DNA of 64,000 nucleotides from Aeromonas aquatica (GCF_000764655.1 NZ_JRGL01000007.1:1-64000); one strand, 5' to 3'. Counted from the first letter of the stretch, positions 1-9,159 are shown. Numbers and translations: made by a program. Notes: generated by a model not told the origin, from the letters alone.

Positions 1-139
1 AACCGGAGCAGCCCCCCCCAGTGATATAGACCCGCAGCTTGAGCTCGGTATTTTCTTCTTCGGTAATCAAGGTCTTTACCTTGTTAGCCGCCGCATCCGT
101 CATCTGGATTGGCAACGGGGCTTCTGCTACTGCACTCAT
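1..139 (-). CDS. erpA: Iron-sulfur cluster insertion protein ErpA (partial, 5' part)
   Basis: Only the first 46 codons lie in the window; the gene runs off the left edge. ErpA is an A-type carrier that hands Fe-S clusters to apoproteins, including isoprenoid-synthesis enzymes. The visible part reads [20 protein letters not shown] and then reaches [10 protein letters not shown], which carries the first of the three conserved cluster-binding cysteines. The other two, near the C-terminus, are outside the window. The neighbours clcA and hemL give the same hemL-clcA-erpA order as in E. coli, which supports the call. The ATG at 139 is the natural start because the conserved domain begins about 12 residues later. 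Confidence 0.93.
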   Translation of the reverse strand, partial: MSAVAEAPLPIQMTDAAANKVKTLITEEENTELKLRVYITGGGCSG

Positions 140-228
140 TACTGACCTCACAACCGTTAAATCCACAAACATGGAAACTGTGAAATTATCCAATACCCGA
201 CCATTTAGTTCAAGTATTCACCGCTCTG

Positions 229-921
229 TTACTGTGCCGCAGGCAGTGGGGCGGGTTGCGTCACCAGAGGCTTGAGCACCTCGCTCCACTCAGCCAGCAA
301 CTCCTGGGCGGGTTGGCGACCCTCTTTGGCAATGGTGACACTCACCCGATCCGGGATAAAACCTGCCGGCAATTGCCAGTTCCCTTCCAACAACTGGAAG
401 TAGCGCAGCGCATAGCGCCCCTCCCCTACCTTCATGCCGAGATCCCGACCGCTGAGGGTCTTGGGCTTGTCAGCCAGGCTGCCCTCCACCTTTATCTGTA
501 TCTGACCACGGAACAGCTCACGCTTCTTGGCGGGCTGGGTCAGGGCCAGACGATAGTGGTAACGGCCGGGTACGCTGGTCTCTTGCAGGGTGAGATTATC
601 GATCACCACCCCCACTTGCTCACCCGTGGGCCTCATGATCCGCTCGAAGAAGGCCAACTGGCGCTTCTGCTCCTGTACCTGCGCCTCCTGATCCTTGAGG
701 GTCTGCTGCAACTGTTCGAAGGCCGCCTTCTGGGTCGCCAGCAAGGTATCCTTTACCCCCAGATCGGTCTTGAGCAGGCCGATCGCCTTGCTCTGACGCT
801 CCAGGGTCTCCTGCTGCACTGTCAGCAAACTGCTCTGAGCCAGATCCTGTCGATTACCGACGAAATAACCGATGATCACCCCCACCATCAGCACCACCAA
901 TACCTTCACGATTCGGGACAT
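229..921 (-). CDS. Single-pass membrane protein with coiled coil (DUF6776-like)
   Basis: A 230-residue protein of unknown function. Residues about 5-23 form one hydrophobic segment (VLVVLMVGVIIGYFVG), which should anchor it in the inner membrane. Residues about 30-95 are rich in Q, E, K and L with heptad-like spacing (coiled coil). The C-terminal half looks like a beta-rich periplasmic domain and ends in a Pro/Ala tail. The layout matches gammaproteobacterial proteins annotated DUF6776 beside erpA, but the family name is from memory and tentative. It lies 89 nt upstream of erpA and 87 nt downstream of clcA on the same strand, so the three may be co-transcribed. No enzymatic motif is visible. 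Confidence 0.75.
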   Translation of the reverse strand: MSRIVKVLVVLMVGVIIGYFVGNRQDLAQSSLLTVQQETLERQSKAIGLLKTDLGVKDTLLATQKAAFEQLQQTLKDQEAQVQEQKRQLAFFERIMRPTGEQVGVVIDNLTLQETSVPGRYHYRLALTQPAKKRELFRGQIQIKVEGSLADKPKTLSGRDLGMKVGEGRYALRYFQLLEGNWQLPAGFIPDRVSVTIAKEGRQPAQELLAEWSEVLKPLVTQPAPLPAAQ

Positions 922-1008
922 AGGGCCTCTTTATATGACTCCGTCGCACACGGCCACTCTCCCTTCACTATACGCGACATCCTCTGATTGATGCGGATAA
1001 ACAAGGAG

Positions 1009-2403
1009 TTAACCGGCCGTCACGCTGCTTTCTCCCCGTTTTTGACGCGCCGCCAGCCGTAAAGTTCGCTCCAGGATCTGGGAATAGATGGGACGCCCCC
1101 CCAGCCATTGCGCCACCAGGGTCGCCCCTATAGTGGTGATCATCATGGGCAGGATCAGCTGATAGTTATCCGTCATCTCGGTCACCAGCACTATGCCGGT
1201 GATGGGAGCCCGTACCGTGGCGGCAAACAGTGCCCCCATGCCAGCGATGGCGAAGGCGCCCGGCTCGATGCCAAGTTCGGGGAAGGCCGTATGAAACAGA
1301 TGGCCGAATACCACACCGAACAGGGTGCCAAGCGCCAGGGTCGGGGCAAAGACCCCGCCCGGCGCCCCTGAGCAGAAGCAGATCAGGGTTGCAATCAGCC
1401 GTACAGAGAAGAGGAGGAACAGGGTCGCCAGCGCATACTCATTGCCCAGCAGATGCGGAATGAGCTCGGTACCGCCGCCGGTGACCGAGGGGACAAACAG
1501 CGACAGCACGCCGAAGATGCCCGCCACCAGCATGCCGATGGCGACGAAACGGTGCCGCTTGTTCTGGTGCAAGGCCAGATAGCCGTCCTGACAGGCGAGC
1601 ACCAGCTTGTTGAAGACGAAGCCCAACACGCCAAAACAGCCCCCCATGAAGAGAAACAGCCAGAGTGCCTTCAGGGCGGGGGCATCGTAATGAGGGAGGC
1701 TTATCACCGGCCCCTGCCCCCTCATGTTTTGCAGCATCAGGGTCGCCATGACGGCGGAGATCCCCACCGCCTTGATGGCGAGGAAGGAGTAACGGAACTG
1801 CGGCCGCATCTCCTCCATCACGAACAGGATCCCCGCCAAGGGGGCGTTGAAGGCGGCGGCCAGGCCACCCGCGGCGCCGGCGGCCAGCAGGGCATGGCCA
1901 TGCTCCTTGGGCAGCCGGAAGATATCGGCCACCATCTTGCCGAGATTGCCGCCGATCTGCACCGAGGGCCCCTCCCGTCCCAGCACCATGCCCGAACTCA
2001 GGGTGCAGATGCCGCCGAAGAACTTGACCGGCAGCACCCGCCACCAGCGCACCGGCCGCAGATCGTCCATGGCCCCCTCGATCTCGGGAATGCCGGATCC
2101 CCCCGCCTCGGGGGCGAAGGTGTGGGTGAGGAAATAACCGACCAGGCCCAGCAGGGCGCTGAACCCGAAGCCCAGCAGACCGAGTTGCCACCAGGGGCGA
2201 TCCGCCAGCAGCGCTAGCCGCAGCTCCCCCAGCCAGCGTACCGAGAATTCGAACAGTCCACATACCAGTCCGGCCAGGATGCCGACCAGGGCCGCCAGCA
2301 GCAACACCAGCAATGGCATCTTGTCCTGCTGAATGAGGCGAAAAAAGACGGGTCTGCGGTGTGGCGCAGCCGGTTCAGAAGAGAAGAGAGATTCTTGCAC
2401 CAT
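1009..2403 (-). CDS. clcA: H+/Cl- exchange transporter ClcA
   Basis: A 464-residue CLC-family antiporter of the inner membrane that exchanges two chloride ions for one proton. In E. coli it supports extreme acid resistance. The diagnostic motifs are present: GSGIP near residue 103 (chloride-coordinating Ser), GREGP near 142-146 (gating Glu), EEM near 197-199 (internal proton-transfer Glu) and a C-terminal PIYSQIL (chloride-coordinating Tyr). Many hydrophobic helices span the protein, and the length agrees with the family (about 470). It is divergent from hemL across a 220-nt gap, as in Enterobacteriaceae. Confidence 0.95.
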   Translation of the reverse strand: MVQESLFSSEPAAPHRRPVFFRLIQQDKMPLLVLLLAALVGILAGLVCGLFEFSVRWLGELRLALLADRPWWQLGLLGFGFSALLGLVGYFLTHTFAPEAGGSGIPEIEGAMDDLRPVRWWRVLPVKFFGGICTLSSGMVLGREGPSVQIGGNLGKMVADIFRLPKEHGHALLAAGAAGGLAAAFNAPLAGILFVMEEMRPQFRYSFLAIKAVGISAVMATLMLQNMRGQGPVISLPHYDAPALKALWLFLFMGGCFGVLGFVFNKLVLACQDGYLALHQNKRHRFVAIGMLVAGIFGVLSLFVPSVTGGGTELIPHLLGNEYALATLFLLFSVRLIATLICFCSGAPGGVFAPTLALGTLFGVVFGHLFHTAFPELGIEPGAFAIAGMGALFAATVRAPITGIVLVTEMTDNYQLILPMMITTIGATLVAQWLGGRPIYSQILERTLRLAARQKRGESSVTAG

Positions 2404-2478
2404 GGGATACCATATTCATCTAACCAGGATCGGAAACACCCTGCCTCGGCTCGGCTGCCCAGCACAGGGCCTTTCTGC

Positions 2479-2484
2479 TATAGT
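2479..2484 (+). promoter_or_regulatory. Probable -10 element for hemL
   Basis: TATAGT sits 140 nt before the hemL ATG in the clcA-hemL divergent gap. No convincing -35 box lies 16-18 nt upstream (TGCCCA at best), so the promoter is weak or activator dependent. Confidence 0.35.
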
Positions 2485-2623
2485 CGGCCCGTTTCATGTG
2501 CCACGGAGCAGGCCAGGGCCCGGGTAACGAGAGCGCAAAGCATACTCCACCCCCTCCTGGCTGCCGAGCCTCATTCGGCCATCTTCCCGGGTACGACAAC
2601 CAAAATCCCACTAAGGATGATCC

Positions 2624-3909
2624 ATGTCAAAATCAGATCAGCTGTTTGAACAGGCCCGCCAGACCATACCGGGTGGCGTCAACTCCCCGGTCCGCGCCTT
2701 CAACGGGGTCGGTGGCACGCCCCGCTTCATCGATCACGCCGACGGTGCCTATCTCTATGATGTGGATGGTCAGGCCTATGTGGACTACATCGGTTCCTGG
2801 GGCCCCATGCTGCTCGGCCACAATCACCCCGCCATCAAGGCCGCCGTCATCCAGGCGGTGGAGAAGGGGCTGAGCTTCGGCGCGCCGACCGAGATCGAAG
2901 TGCTGATGGCCGAGAAGGTCGCCAGATAGTCCCCTCCATGGAACAGGTCCGGATGGTCAACTCCGGCACCGAAGCCACCATGAGCGCCATCCGCCTCGCC
3001 CGCGGCTACACCGGCCGCGACAAGATCGTCAAATTCGAGGGTTGCTACCACGGCCACGCCGACTCCCTGCTGGTGAAGGCCGGCTCCGGCGCCCTGACCC
3101 TGGGCCAGCCCAACAGCCCGGGCGTACCGGCCGACTTTGCCAAACACACTCTCACCTGTGTGTTCAACGATCTGGACTCGGTGCGCGAAGCCTTCACCCA
3201 GTACGGCAGCGAGATCGCCTGCATCATAGTCGAGCCGGTGGCGGGCAACATGAACTGCATCCCGCCGGTCCCCGGCTTCCTGGAAGGACTGCGCGCCATC
3301 TGTGACGAGTTTGGCGCCCTGCTGATCCTGGACGAAGTCATGACCGGCTTCCGGGTCTCCCTGCGCGGCGCCCAGGGCCACTACAACATAGATCCCGACC
3401 TCACCACCCTCGGCAAGATCATCGGGGCCGGCATGCCGGTGGGCGCCTTCGGCGGCAAGAAGAAGGTGATGCAATACATAGCCCCGACCGGCCCCGTCTA
3501 TCAGGCGGGCACCCTCTCCGGCAACCCGGTGGCCATGGCTGCCGGCCTCGCCATGCTGGACCTGCTGCAAGCGCCTGGCCTCTATGAGCAACTGAGCGCC
3601 AAGACCACCCAAGTGGCCGAGGGGCTGAAGGCCGCCGCTGCCAAACACGGCATCCCGCTCGCCATCACCCATGTGGGCGGCATGTTCGGCTTCTTCTTCA
3701 CCGACGAAGCCGAGATCACCCGCTATGAGCAGGTGACCCGCTGCGACATGGAACGCTTCAAGCGCTTCTACCATCTGATGCTGGAAGAGGGTGTCTATCT
3801 GGCGCCGAGCGCCTACGAGGCGGGCTTCCTGTCACTGGCCCACGGCGACAAGGAGATTGAACACACCCTGGCCGCCGCCGAGCGCAGCTTCGCCAAACTG
3901 GCGGGCTGA
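2624..3909 (+). pseudogene. hemL: Glutamate-1-semialdehyde 2,1-aminomutase, frameshifted
   Basis: HemL is the PLP enzyme that converts glutamate-1-semialdehyde to 5-aminolevulinate, the second committed step of C5 heme synthesis. Residues 1-101 run from the ATG at 2624 to ...MAEKVAR and hit TAG at 2927-2929. The rest continues one frame over as [18 protein letters not shown] and on to TGA at 3909. Re-inserting one G after gcc at 2921-2923 (gcc gag ata gtc) restores VAEIVPSMEQ and gives about 428 residues, the usual length. The PLP-lysine region [16 protein letters not shown] and all other blocks are intact. HemL is needed for heme synthesis in C5-pathway bacteria, so a sequencing or assembly indel is more likely than a true pseudogene. 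A real disruption cannot be excluded. Confidence 0.93.
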
Positions 3910-3927
3910 GCCCTGCCGGTATGAACC

Positions 3928-3952
3928 AAGGGCCCGTGAAGGGCCCTTTTTT
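3928..3952 (+). terminator. Rho-independent terminator of hemL
   Basis: Perfect 8-bp stem AAGGGCCC/GGGCCCTT with a 5-nt loop, followed by a T run, 18 nt after the hemL stop. Confidence 0.85.
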
Positions 3953-4117
3953 GTTGCCTCTGTCGTCTCGCCGTGCCAGAGCCCCCTTCTGGTGCAGACC
4001 CCTCTCTTCTCGCCGATGTTTGCCACTAGCTGGTGCATCCACCACCACATTGGCTGTCATAAAGCGGGCCCACTATTTGCACGAGTTCATGCAGGAGCCC
4101 ACTTGACCGAGGTGTGT

Positions 4118-4927
4118 ATGGCAGAGATGAGCCCTATCGATGTGCTGCGGCGCTATCAGGAGTACGAGACCGAGCTGAGCCCCCTGCTGCTGGGGCTGCT
4201 CAGCCTGCCCCCGGAGGCCCTCAAGGGTTATCCCTTCGTGCAGAGCATAGGCCAGAGCCAGGCAAGCCCCGGCATACTGGCACCCATCCCCGCCCCGCAG
4301 GGGCAGCTTCGACTGGTGGTGCAGGGCCATGGCCGCGAGCTCGGTATCAATCTGCATCAGCTGATCGCCTGGTTGATGGGGGACAGGGAGCGGCGCCGTG
4401 CCATCCCCTGGTTCAGGGCCGTGTATGTGATCCTGAGTCTGGCGCTGTTTCTCATTGTCGCGACCCTGATCTGGCATGGGCTGGAGCAGATCTATTTGCT
4501 GCTGTGCGGCACCCAGCAGAACAAGCTCGGCGCCTTCAGCGCCATCATCTTCCTGACCCTGGCGCTGGCGGTGTTCGATCTGGGCAAGACCATTCTGGAG
4601 GAGGAGGTGCTGCTGCATAAGGACATCTTCCGCCACAGCGCCATTCGCCGCACCATCACCCGCTTCATCGCCGCCATCCTGATCGCGGTTTCCATCGAGG
4701 GCTTGTTGCTGCTGTTCAAGGGATCCCTCGGCCAGATCGAGCTGCTCTGGCCTGCGGTGGGGGTGATGGGCTGCGCCGTGGGGCTGCTGCTGGCGCTTGG
4801 GCTCTATGTCTTCCTTGGGGCCAAGGCCGAGGCGGCATTGGTCGCCTCCAGCCAGCGTCCCCCGCCGAGTACGGGTCAAATGAAGACGGGGACACTCGCC
4901 AGACGCGGGATCCGGCGATCCAAATGA
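4118..4927 (+). CDS. Conserved inner-membrane protein of unknown function
   Basis: A 269-residue protein. The first 95 residues are soluble (MAEMSPIDVLRRYQEYETEL onward). Four hydrophobic segments follow, at roughly 105-125, 140-160, 190-210 and 220-240, then a basic tail rich in R and K. I do not recognise a family. The ATG at 4118 is preferred over upstream in-frame starts because those lie in or before the hemL terminator region and code for low-complexity sequence; GAGGTG lies just upstream. It stands alone between hemL and the TauE gene. Confidence 0.7.
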   Translation: MAEMSPIDVLRRYQEYETELSPLLLGLLSLPPEALKGYPFVQSIGQSQASPGILAPIPAPQGQLRLVVQGHGRELGINLHQLIAWLMGDRERRRAIPWFRAVYVILSLALFLIVATLIWHGLEQIYLLLCGTQQNKLGAFSAIIFLTLALAVFDLGKTILEEEVLLHKDIFRHSAIRRTITRFIAAILIAVSIEGLLLLFKGSLGQIELLWPAVGVMGCAVGLLLALGLYVFLGAKAEAALVASSQRPPPSTGQMKTGTLARRGIRRSK

Positions 4928-4983
4928 CAGGCCCAGCCGCTATCCGCCTGATGGGCCTTGTGACGCTATCGGGTAGCAGCGAG

Positions 4984-5041
4984 CCAGCCACTTCAGCATC
5001 TGCATGTCGGTGGACTACACCGGAACATGACCGCCAGAACC
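4984..5041 (-). pseudogene. Decayed fragment of a TauE-like gene 3' end
   Basis: This stretch aligns with the last part of the intact TauE gene (5161-5215). The first 25 positions differ at one base, and the rest is recognisable with small indels. On the minus strand one frame still reads TDMQMLKWL, matching MDMQMLKWL of the intact protein. No open frame of useful length remains. It reads as the leftover of a tandem duplication or of a paralogous neighbour that was deleted. Confidence 0.6.
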
Positions 5042-5062
5042 GTCCTGCCTGGTTGGTAGCAG

Positions 5063-5965
5063 CTAGCCGGTGGCACCCGCCAGTTGGGGCTGAGGTTGAT
5101 GGCGCGCCGCCTTCCAGGAGGCATACATGGTCCAGGAGGTGTAGATGACGATGAAGGCCACCAGCCATTTCAGCATCTGCATGTCCATGGATTGCACCAG
5201 CATGGCCGCCAGCACCACCCCGATCGGGCCGAAGATGGCCACCGCCAGCACCGCCTTGGCATCGAAGGCTCCCTTGCGGATGAAGGTGCCCGCCGAGAAG
5301 ACGCTGAGCACGGCGGTGGAGCCCATCATGATGGGGAAGGCCGCCAGCGGGTTCATTCCCAGCAGGTAGACCAGGGTCATGCAAGGGGCGAACAGGCCGA
5401 TGCCGACATTCATCAGCACGCCGAAGATGAAGTTGCCGAGCAGCGCTATCCCCAACTTGTAACCGGTCAGCCCCATGGCCGCGCCCCCCAGGGGGAACAG
5501 GCCCAGCAACCCGGCGAAGATCAGCCCCGCCACCACCAGCAGGGAAACCGCCATCACCAGCCGGATGGTCTGCCTGTCGAAGGAGGCGACGTGACGAGCA
5601 CCCCAGGCGGCCCCCGCCGCCGCCGCCGCCATCATGCCGATGAGGGTGACAGGATCCACCTTGACTGCGCCGACGAAGATGAGGGACTGGACCACGGTCG
5701 GCAACACGCACTGGCCGTTGAGGGTACCGGGCAACAGCCGGTCATCGATGAGCTTGAACTGCTTGTAGCAGGCTGTCTTCACCGCGAAGCTGCCGACCCC
5801 CAGGGTGTCGAGAAAGTTGGCGACAAACCCGATGCCCGCCACCGGCCAGAACGGCGTGGACTCAAGTTCGCCCTGACGCCGTTTGTGCCACCAGGCACGG
5901 ACCAACATGAAGATGAAAACCAGGGCACAGCCAATAAACAACAGGCGTAAAAAAGTAATGAGCAT
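5063..5965 (-). CDS. TauE/SafE-family sulfite/anion exporter
   Basis: A 300-residue polytopic inner-membrane protein of the TauE/SafE (DUF81) permease family, proposed to export sulfite, sulfoacetate or related organosulfur anions. Two repeats of hydrophobic helices are visible. The N-terminal half contains GIGFVANFLDTLGVGSFA, the typical first-repeat signature, and the second half contains GIGLFAPCMTLVYLLGMNP, with the conserved proline and small residues. Length and topology are normal. It is transcribed alone on the minus strand, and a relic of its own 3' end lies just downstream. The substrate cannot be told from sequence. Confidence 0.85.
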   Translation of the reverse strand: MLITFLRLLFIGCALVFIFMLVRAWWHKRRQGELESTPFWPVAGIGFVANFLDTLGVGSFAVKTACYKQFKLIDDRLLPGTLNGQCVLPTVVQSLIFVGAVKVDPVTLIGMMAAAAAGAAWGARHVASFDRQTIRLVMAVSLLVVAGLIFAGLLGLFPLGGAAMGLTGYKLGIALLGNFIFGVLMNVGIGLFAPCMTLVYLLGMNPLAAFPIMMGSTAVLSVFSAGTFIRKGAFDAKAVLAVAIFGPIGVVLAAMLVQSMDMQMLKWLVAFIVIYTSWTMYASWKAARHQPQPQLAGATG

Positions 5966-6186
5966 ACGAAGTCCTCCAGCGACGGGCGGCGATTCTAAGG
6001 CAGCAAGAATAAAAAATCTTGGTCAGGATCAACCCTTCAGCCAATGCAAACGATTAACTGGAGGATCTCTCGACAAGCACGCCCGAACGACTCTGCTAAT
6101 ACTTGTCTATGAGGGCGCAAGCCCGGGTTCATCGGTCGTAATCATGGTCATTTCGCGACGACCACAGATTCCGATGGTGCATCACC

Positions 6187-6219
6187 AAAAGAAGGCGGCT
6201 CACAACCGCCTTCTTTTTT
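6187..6219. terminator. Bidirectional terminator
   Basis: GAAGGCGG/CCGCCTTC stem flanked by AAAA on the left and a T run on the right. It serves the PAP2 gene on the minus strand and could also end a short plus-strand transcript. The rest of 5966-6249 holds no gene I can support. Confidence 0.8.
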
Positions 6220-6249
6220 ATCGTTCGTGGGTCGGTGAGGGAGAAAACA

Positions 6250-6931
6250 TCAGGACAGGCAGCGAGACAGTCTGGGGACGAGGCGCGCGATCAATCGATC
6301 CGACAATGGGGTCAGCAGCAGCGGCGGCAGGCAGAGCAGGGCCAGACTGAGGGCCCCCACATAGACATCCGTCAGCCAGTGGGCACCGGCAAGAATACGG
6401 GGGGCCGAGAACAGGGGCACCATCAGCACGGCTGACGACAGCGCCCGGCGCGGCAGGTAACGCAAGGCAAAACCGGCGAAGATCATCAGGAACAGGGCGT
6501 GATCGCCGGGAAAGCTGTTGCCGGCAGAGTCCTTGGTCGGGATCTGGCTAAGCTCGCTCACCCGCAGCGCCCGCCACCATCAAGGTGAGGCTGGAGCGGC
6601 TGATCGGCAGCAGGTGGACGACCTGATTGATAAGCAAGGCGCCGAGCAGCATGACCACCCCCATCGCCACCAGCCGGTGGCGTGCCTCACCCTGGACACG
6701 GAAGAAACAGGTGGCCAGGATCCCCCCCATGCAGGCCAGCACGGCCAGATCGAACAGCCGGTGATTGGTGATGGCAACCAGATAGGCCCAGTGCGGGGAG
6801 GCGCCAAGCCAGCCATTGACCAGCTGGAAGGTGGCGAGATCCCATCTATCCCAGGGGCCATGACCCGGCAGGACGGTCCAACTGAGGGCGATCAGGCCCC
6901 CGACCAGATAGAAAGGGATGAACTTGCTCAT
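6250..6931 (-). pseudogene. PAP2-family membrane phosphatase, frameshifted
   Basis: Acid phosphatases of the PAP2 superfamily act on lipid phosphates such as undecaprenyl or lipid A phosphates at the membrane. The N-terminal part (from 6931, MSKFIPFYLVGGLIALSW) has several helices and ends prematurely as VAGAAGERA. The C-terminal part, in another frame, carries the catalytic motifs NSFPGDH and PRILAGAHWLTD. The shift lies in the GC-rich run at 6561-6578; restoring two lost bases (or removing one) fuses the halves into a normal protein of about 226 residues. Whether this is a natural mutation or a base-calling error cannot be decided here. Confidence 0.8.
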
Positions 6932-7136
6932 GCCAACGCCTCCTTCGAAAAGGGCCCATGTTAAGGCAGAGTTTTGGTGATCTGAATCACAAAAATGTAA
7001 GGGCGAGCGTCAAACACAGGCACCATCGATACTGACCCAGCCGCCTCTGCCTGCGTCGGGATCGGTGAACGCGCCGCCTTGGATCGCCCGCAACTTGCGG
7101 CTAGTATGGACTCTCCCCTCACTCAGGATGATGACG

Positions 7137-7649
7137 ATGCGCAGCTACCTTCGCATGATGTTGTTTGCTCTCGGTTTGCTGGCAGGCGTGCAGATACCGG
7201 GGCTGATCGATCTCTACTACCAGCGGCTGGATGCCCGGCTGCAACAGGCCAACCTCAGTCTGGCGCCCTTCCAGGGCACCGCGGAACAGCATTTTGGCGG
7301 GGATCTGAATGCCTTGATCGCCCATTACGGCGCCAGCCAGGATCCCGTCTTCACCCAGGATGCCACCAGCCTGCAACTGCTGGTGAGCCAGCAACAGCGC
7401 CTGCAGCAGGAAAGCCTCTTCCAGGATTCCCCCTGGTATCGGCAGCTGTCCCACCTGCTGCTGCAACCGGATCCCCAGCTCTGGCAAGACACCCTGCACA
7501 ACTACAGCTATGTGGTGCCCATCAAGCAGGCCGCCATCTTCTGTGGGATGATGGGGGGCCTGTTCGCGGCCCTGCTGGGGGATCTGCTGCTGGGGATAGT
7601 ACTGCTGCCATTTAGCCAACGCCCTCCCTCCCGTCATAGCCTGCGCTGA
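7137..7649 (+). CDS. DUF2937-family membrane protein
   Basis: A 170-residue protein of unknown function. An N-terminal membrane helix (LRMMLFALGLLAGVQIPGLI) is followed by a Gln-rich helical region (residues about 30-125) and a C-terminal hydrophobic segment (AAIFCGMMGGLFAALLGDLL). This layout fits the DUF2937 family known from Vibrio and Shewanella. The ATG at 7137 is preferred because AGG lies 9 nt upstream; in-frame ATGs at 7128 and 7131 would add 2-3 residues. It is a single gene ending in a strong terminator shared with the LysR gene. Confidence 0.75.
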   Translation: MRSYLRMMLFALGLLAGVQIPGLIDLYYQRLDARLQQANLSLAPFQGTAEQHFGGDLNALIAHYGASQDPVFTQDATSLQLLVSQQQRLQQESLFQDSPWYRQLSHLLLQPDPQLWQDTLHNYSYVVPIKQAAIFCGMMGGLFAALLGDLLLGIVLLPFSQRPPSRHSLR

Positions 7650-7665
7650 GCCGGCGTCAGTGCAG

Positions 7666-7701
7666 AAAAGCAAGAGGGGCCCCGAGGCCCCTCTTGCTTT
7701 T
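7666..7701. terminator. Strong bidirectional terminator
   Basis: A perfect 16-bp inverted repeat, from AAAAGCAAGAGGGGCC to its complement, with a 4-nt loop. It lies between the convergent DUF2937 and LysR genes. Confidence 0.92.
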
Positions 7702-7719
7702 CCCCTTCCCCCGAGGCGG

Positions 7720-8601
7720 CTACTCGAAGGGTTCGAGGTAGGCCTGGATCGCCTTCTTCAACCAGGCGAGCACCTTGCCGTGGTGGGCGTTCTCCGCCAG
7801 ATAGACGCCGTAATCGCGCCACTGCAGGCTGAACTTGTGCTTGAGGGTCAACAGCTCCCCTTGCCGCAACTGGCTCTGGATCAGCGGCGAGGGCAGCACG
7901 GCCCAACCGAGGCCATCCAGCACGGCGTCCCGCATCAGCTCGAAGCTCGACAGGCCGATGTGCTGGCCGCCGATGGGCAGCAGGCTCTTGACCGAATACT
8001 CGTCGACGTAGGAGAGGGTGACCTGGGTATGGCCGGCCAGATCCTGCTGCAGCACCCGCTTCAGGCTGGCGAGGGGGTGGCTCGGCGCCACCACCATCAG
8101 GGTGCGGATCGGGTTCAGCACATCGATGCACAGACCGCTGCGCTCCTGCTCATCGGTGATGAGGCCGAAGGCGGCATCCACAAACCCCTCCTCCACCAGG
8201 GCCGGCAGTTCGGGGGGCGAGGCCAGCACCAGCGAAATACTGGTGCCCGGAAACTGGCGGCGCAGGGTGCCCAGCATGTCCCGCCAGACGGGTTCGGGGA
8301 TGGCATCGTCCCGCGCCACCCGCAGCGCCACCTCGGCGCCTGAGGCGTGATGCTCGCACTTGAGCTTCAGACTGTTGGCCGCCTGCAGCAGCCGCTTGCA
8401 GTCGTCCAGCACCTGCTCCCCTATCTCGGTCAGCCGACTCTGGTTGGCCCCTCGTTCAAAAAGATCGACGCCAAGCTCCAGCTCCAGTGCCGCAATCGCC
8501 GTGCTAACCGCGCTGCGACTCTTGCCAAGCCGGCGCGCGGCATGGGCAATGGAGCCGCAGTCAGCTGATTCGACGAAGAGTTGTATCTGGTTAAGCTTCA
8601 T
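7720..8601 (-). CDS. LysR-family transcriptional regulator
   Basis: A 293-residue LysR-type regulator. The N-terminal winged helix-turn-helix (residues about 1-60) contains the typical AARRLGKSRSAVSTAIAALE, and the ligand-binding domain follows from residue 90. It is divergent from the mdtJ-mdtI pair across 156 nt. LysR proteins usually control the divergent neighbour, so it may regulate that exporter; this is inference. The effector is unknown. Confidence 0.9.
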   Translation of the reverse strand: MKLNQIQLFVESADCGSIAHAARRLGKSRSAVSTAIAALELELGVDLFERGANQSRLTEIGEQVLDDCKRLLQAANSLKLKCEHHASGAEVALRVARDDAIPEPVWRDMLGTLRRQFPGTSISLVLASPPELPALVEEGFVDAAFGLITDEQERSGLCIDVLNPIRTLMVVAPSHPLASLKRVLQQDLAGHTQVTLSYVDEYSVKSLLPIGGQHIGLSSFELMRDAVLDGLGWAVLPSPLIQSQLRQGELLTLKHKFSLQWRDYGVYLAENAHHGKVLAWLKKAIQAYLEPFE

Positions 8602-8757
8602 AAGGATCGCGGATGGTGGAGTTTCCTATGACTACCTTAGCTCGCCCCCAATGCACAAGGCAAACCCACAGCGTCCGATTTCTCGACGCTCAGCGATTCC
8701 CGAGCCGGCTGTCACCACGGCTATCATCTCAGGGTCGCAGTCACAAAAGGACGTCGT

Positions 8758-9159
8758 ATGTTAATCAGTCGCATGCTATTGGCCCGGATCTTTCTGACCG
8801 GCGCCATCCTGACCGAGGTGGCGGGCACCTCGACCATGGCCCTGATCCCGGACAATGAAGCCGGATGGCTCAACTATCTGCCCATGTGGGGGCTCATCGC
8901 CCTCTCCTATCTGTTGCTGGCCAAAGCCGCCAAAACAATCTCTATTGGGGTCGCCTTCGCCTTGTGGGAGGGGCTGGGGATCGGCCTCATCACCCTGGTC
9001 TCCATGCTGTTCATGGATTACGACCTCGGCACGCAGGAGCTGATCGGTCTGGCGCTGGCCATAGTGGGGATTGTTATGGTGACCCTGGGTGAAACCCATG
9101 AGGAGCCGCGCAGCCAGAATGGCCCGAGCAAGCTGAAGGAGGCGGTATGCACCCCCTGA
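8758..9159 (+). CDS. mdtJ: SMR-family efflux subunit, MdtJ-like
   Basis: A 133-residue small multidrug resistance protein with four membrane helices. It resembles E. coli MdtJ through the block LSYLLLAKAAKTISIGVAFALWEGLGIGLIT, shown here in full only up to its first residues as LSYLLLAKAAKTISIGVAFA. The conserved glutamate of SMR helix 1 is in ILTEVAGT. MdtJ pairs with MdtI to export spermidine in E. coli. AAAAGG lies upstream of the ATG. Its 3' end overlaps mdtI by 13 nt, so translation is probably coupled. The C-terminal tail (residues 110-133) is hydrophilic and longer than the minimal SMR fold. Confidence 0.85.
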   Translation: MLISRMLLARIFLTGAILTEVAGTSTMALIPDNEAGWLNYLPMWGLIALSYLLLAKAAKTISIGVAFALWEGLGIGLITLVSMLFMDYDLGTQELIGLALAIVGIVMVTLGETHEEPRSQNGPSKLKEAVCTP

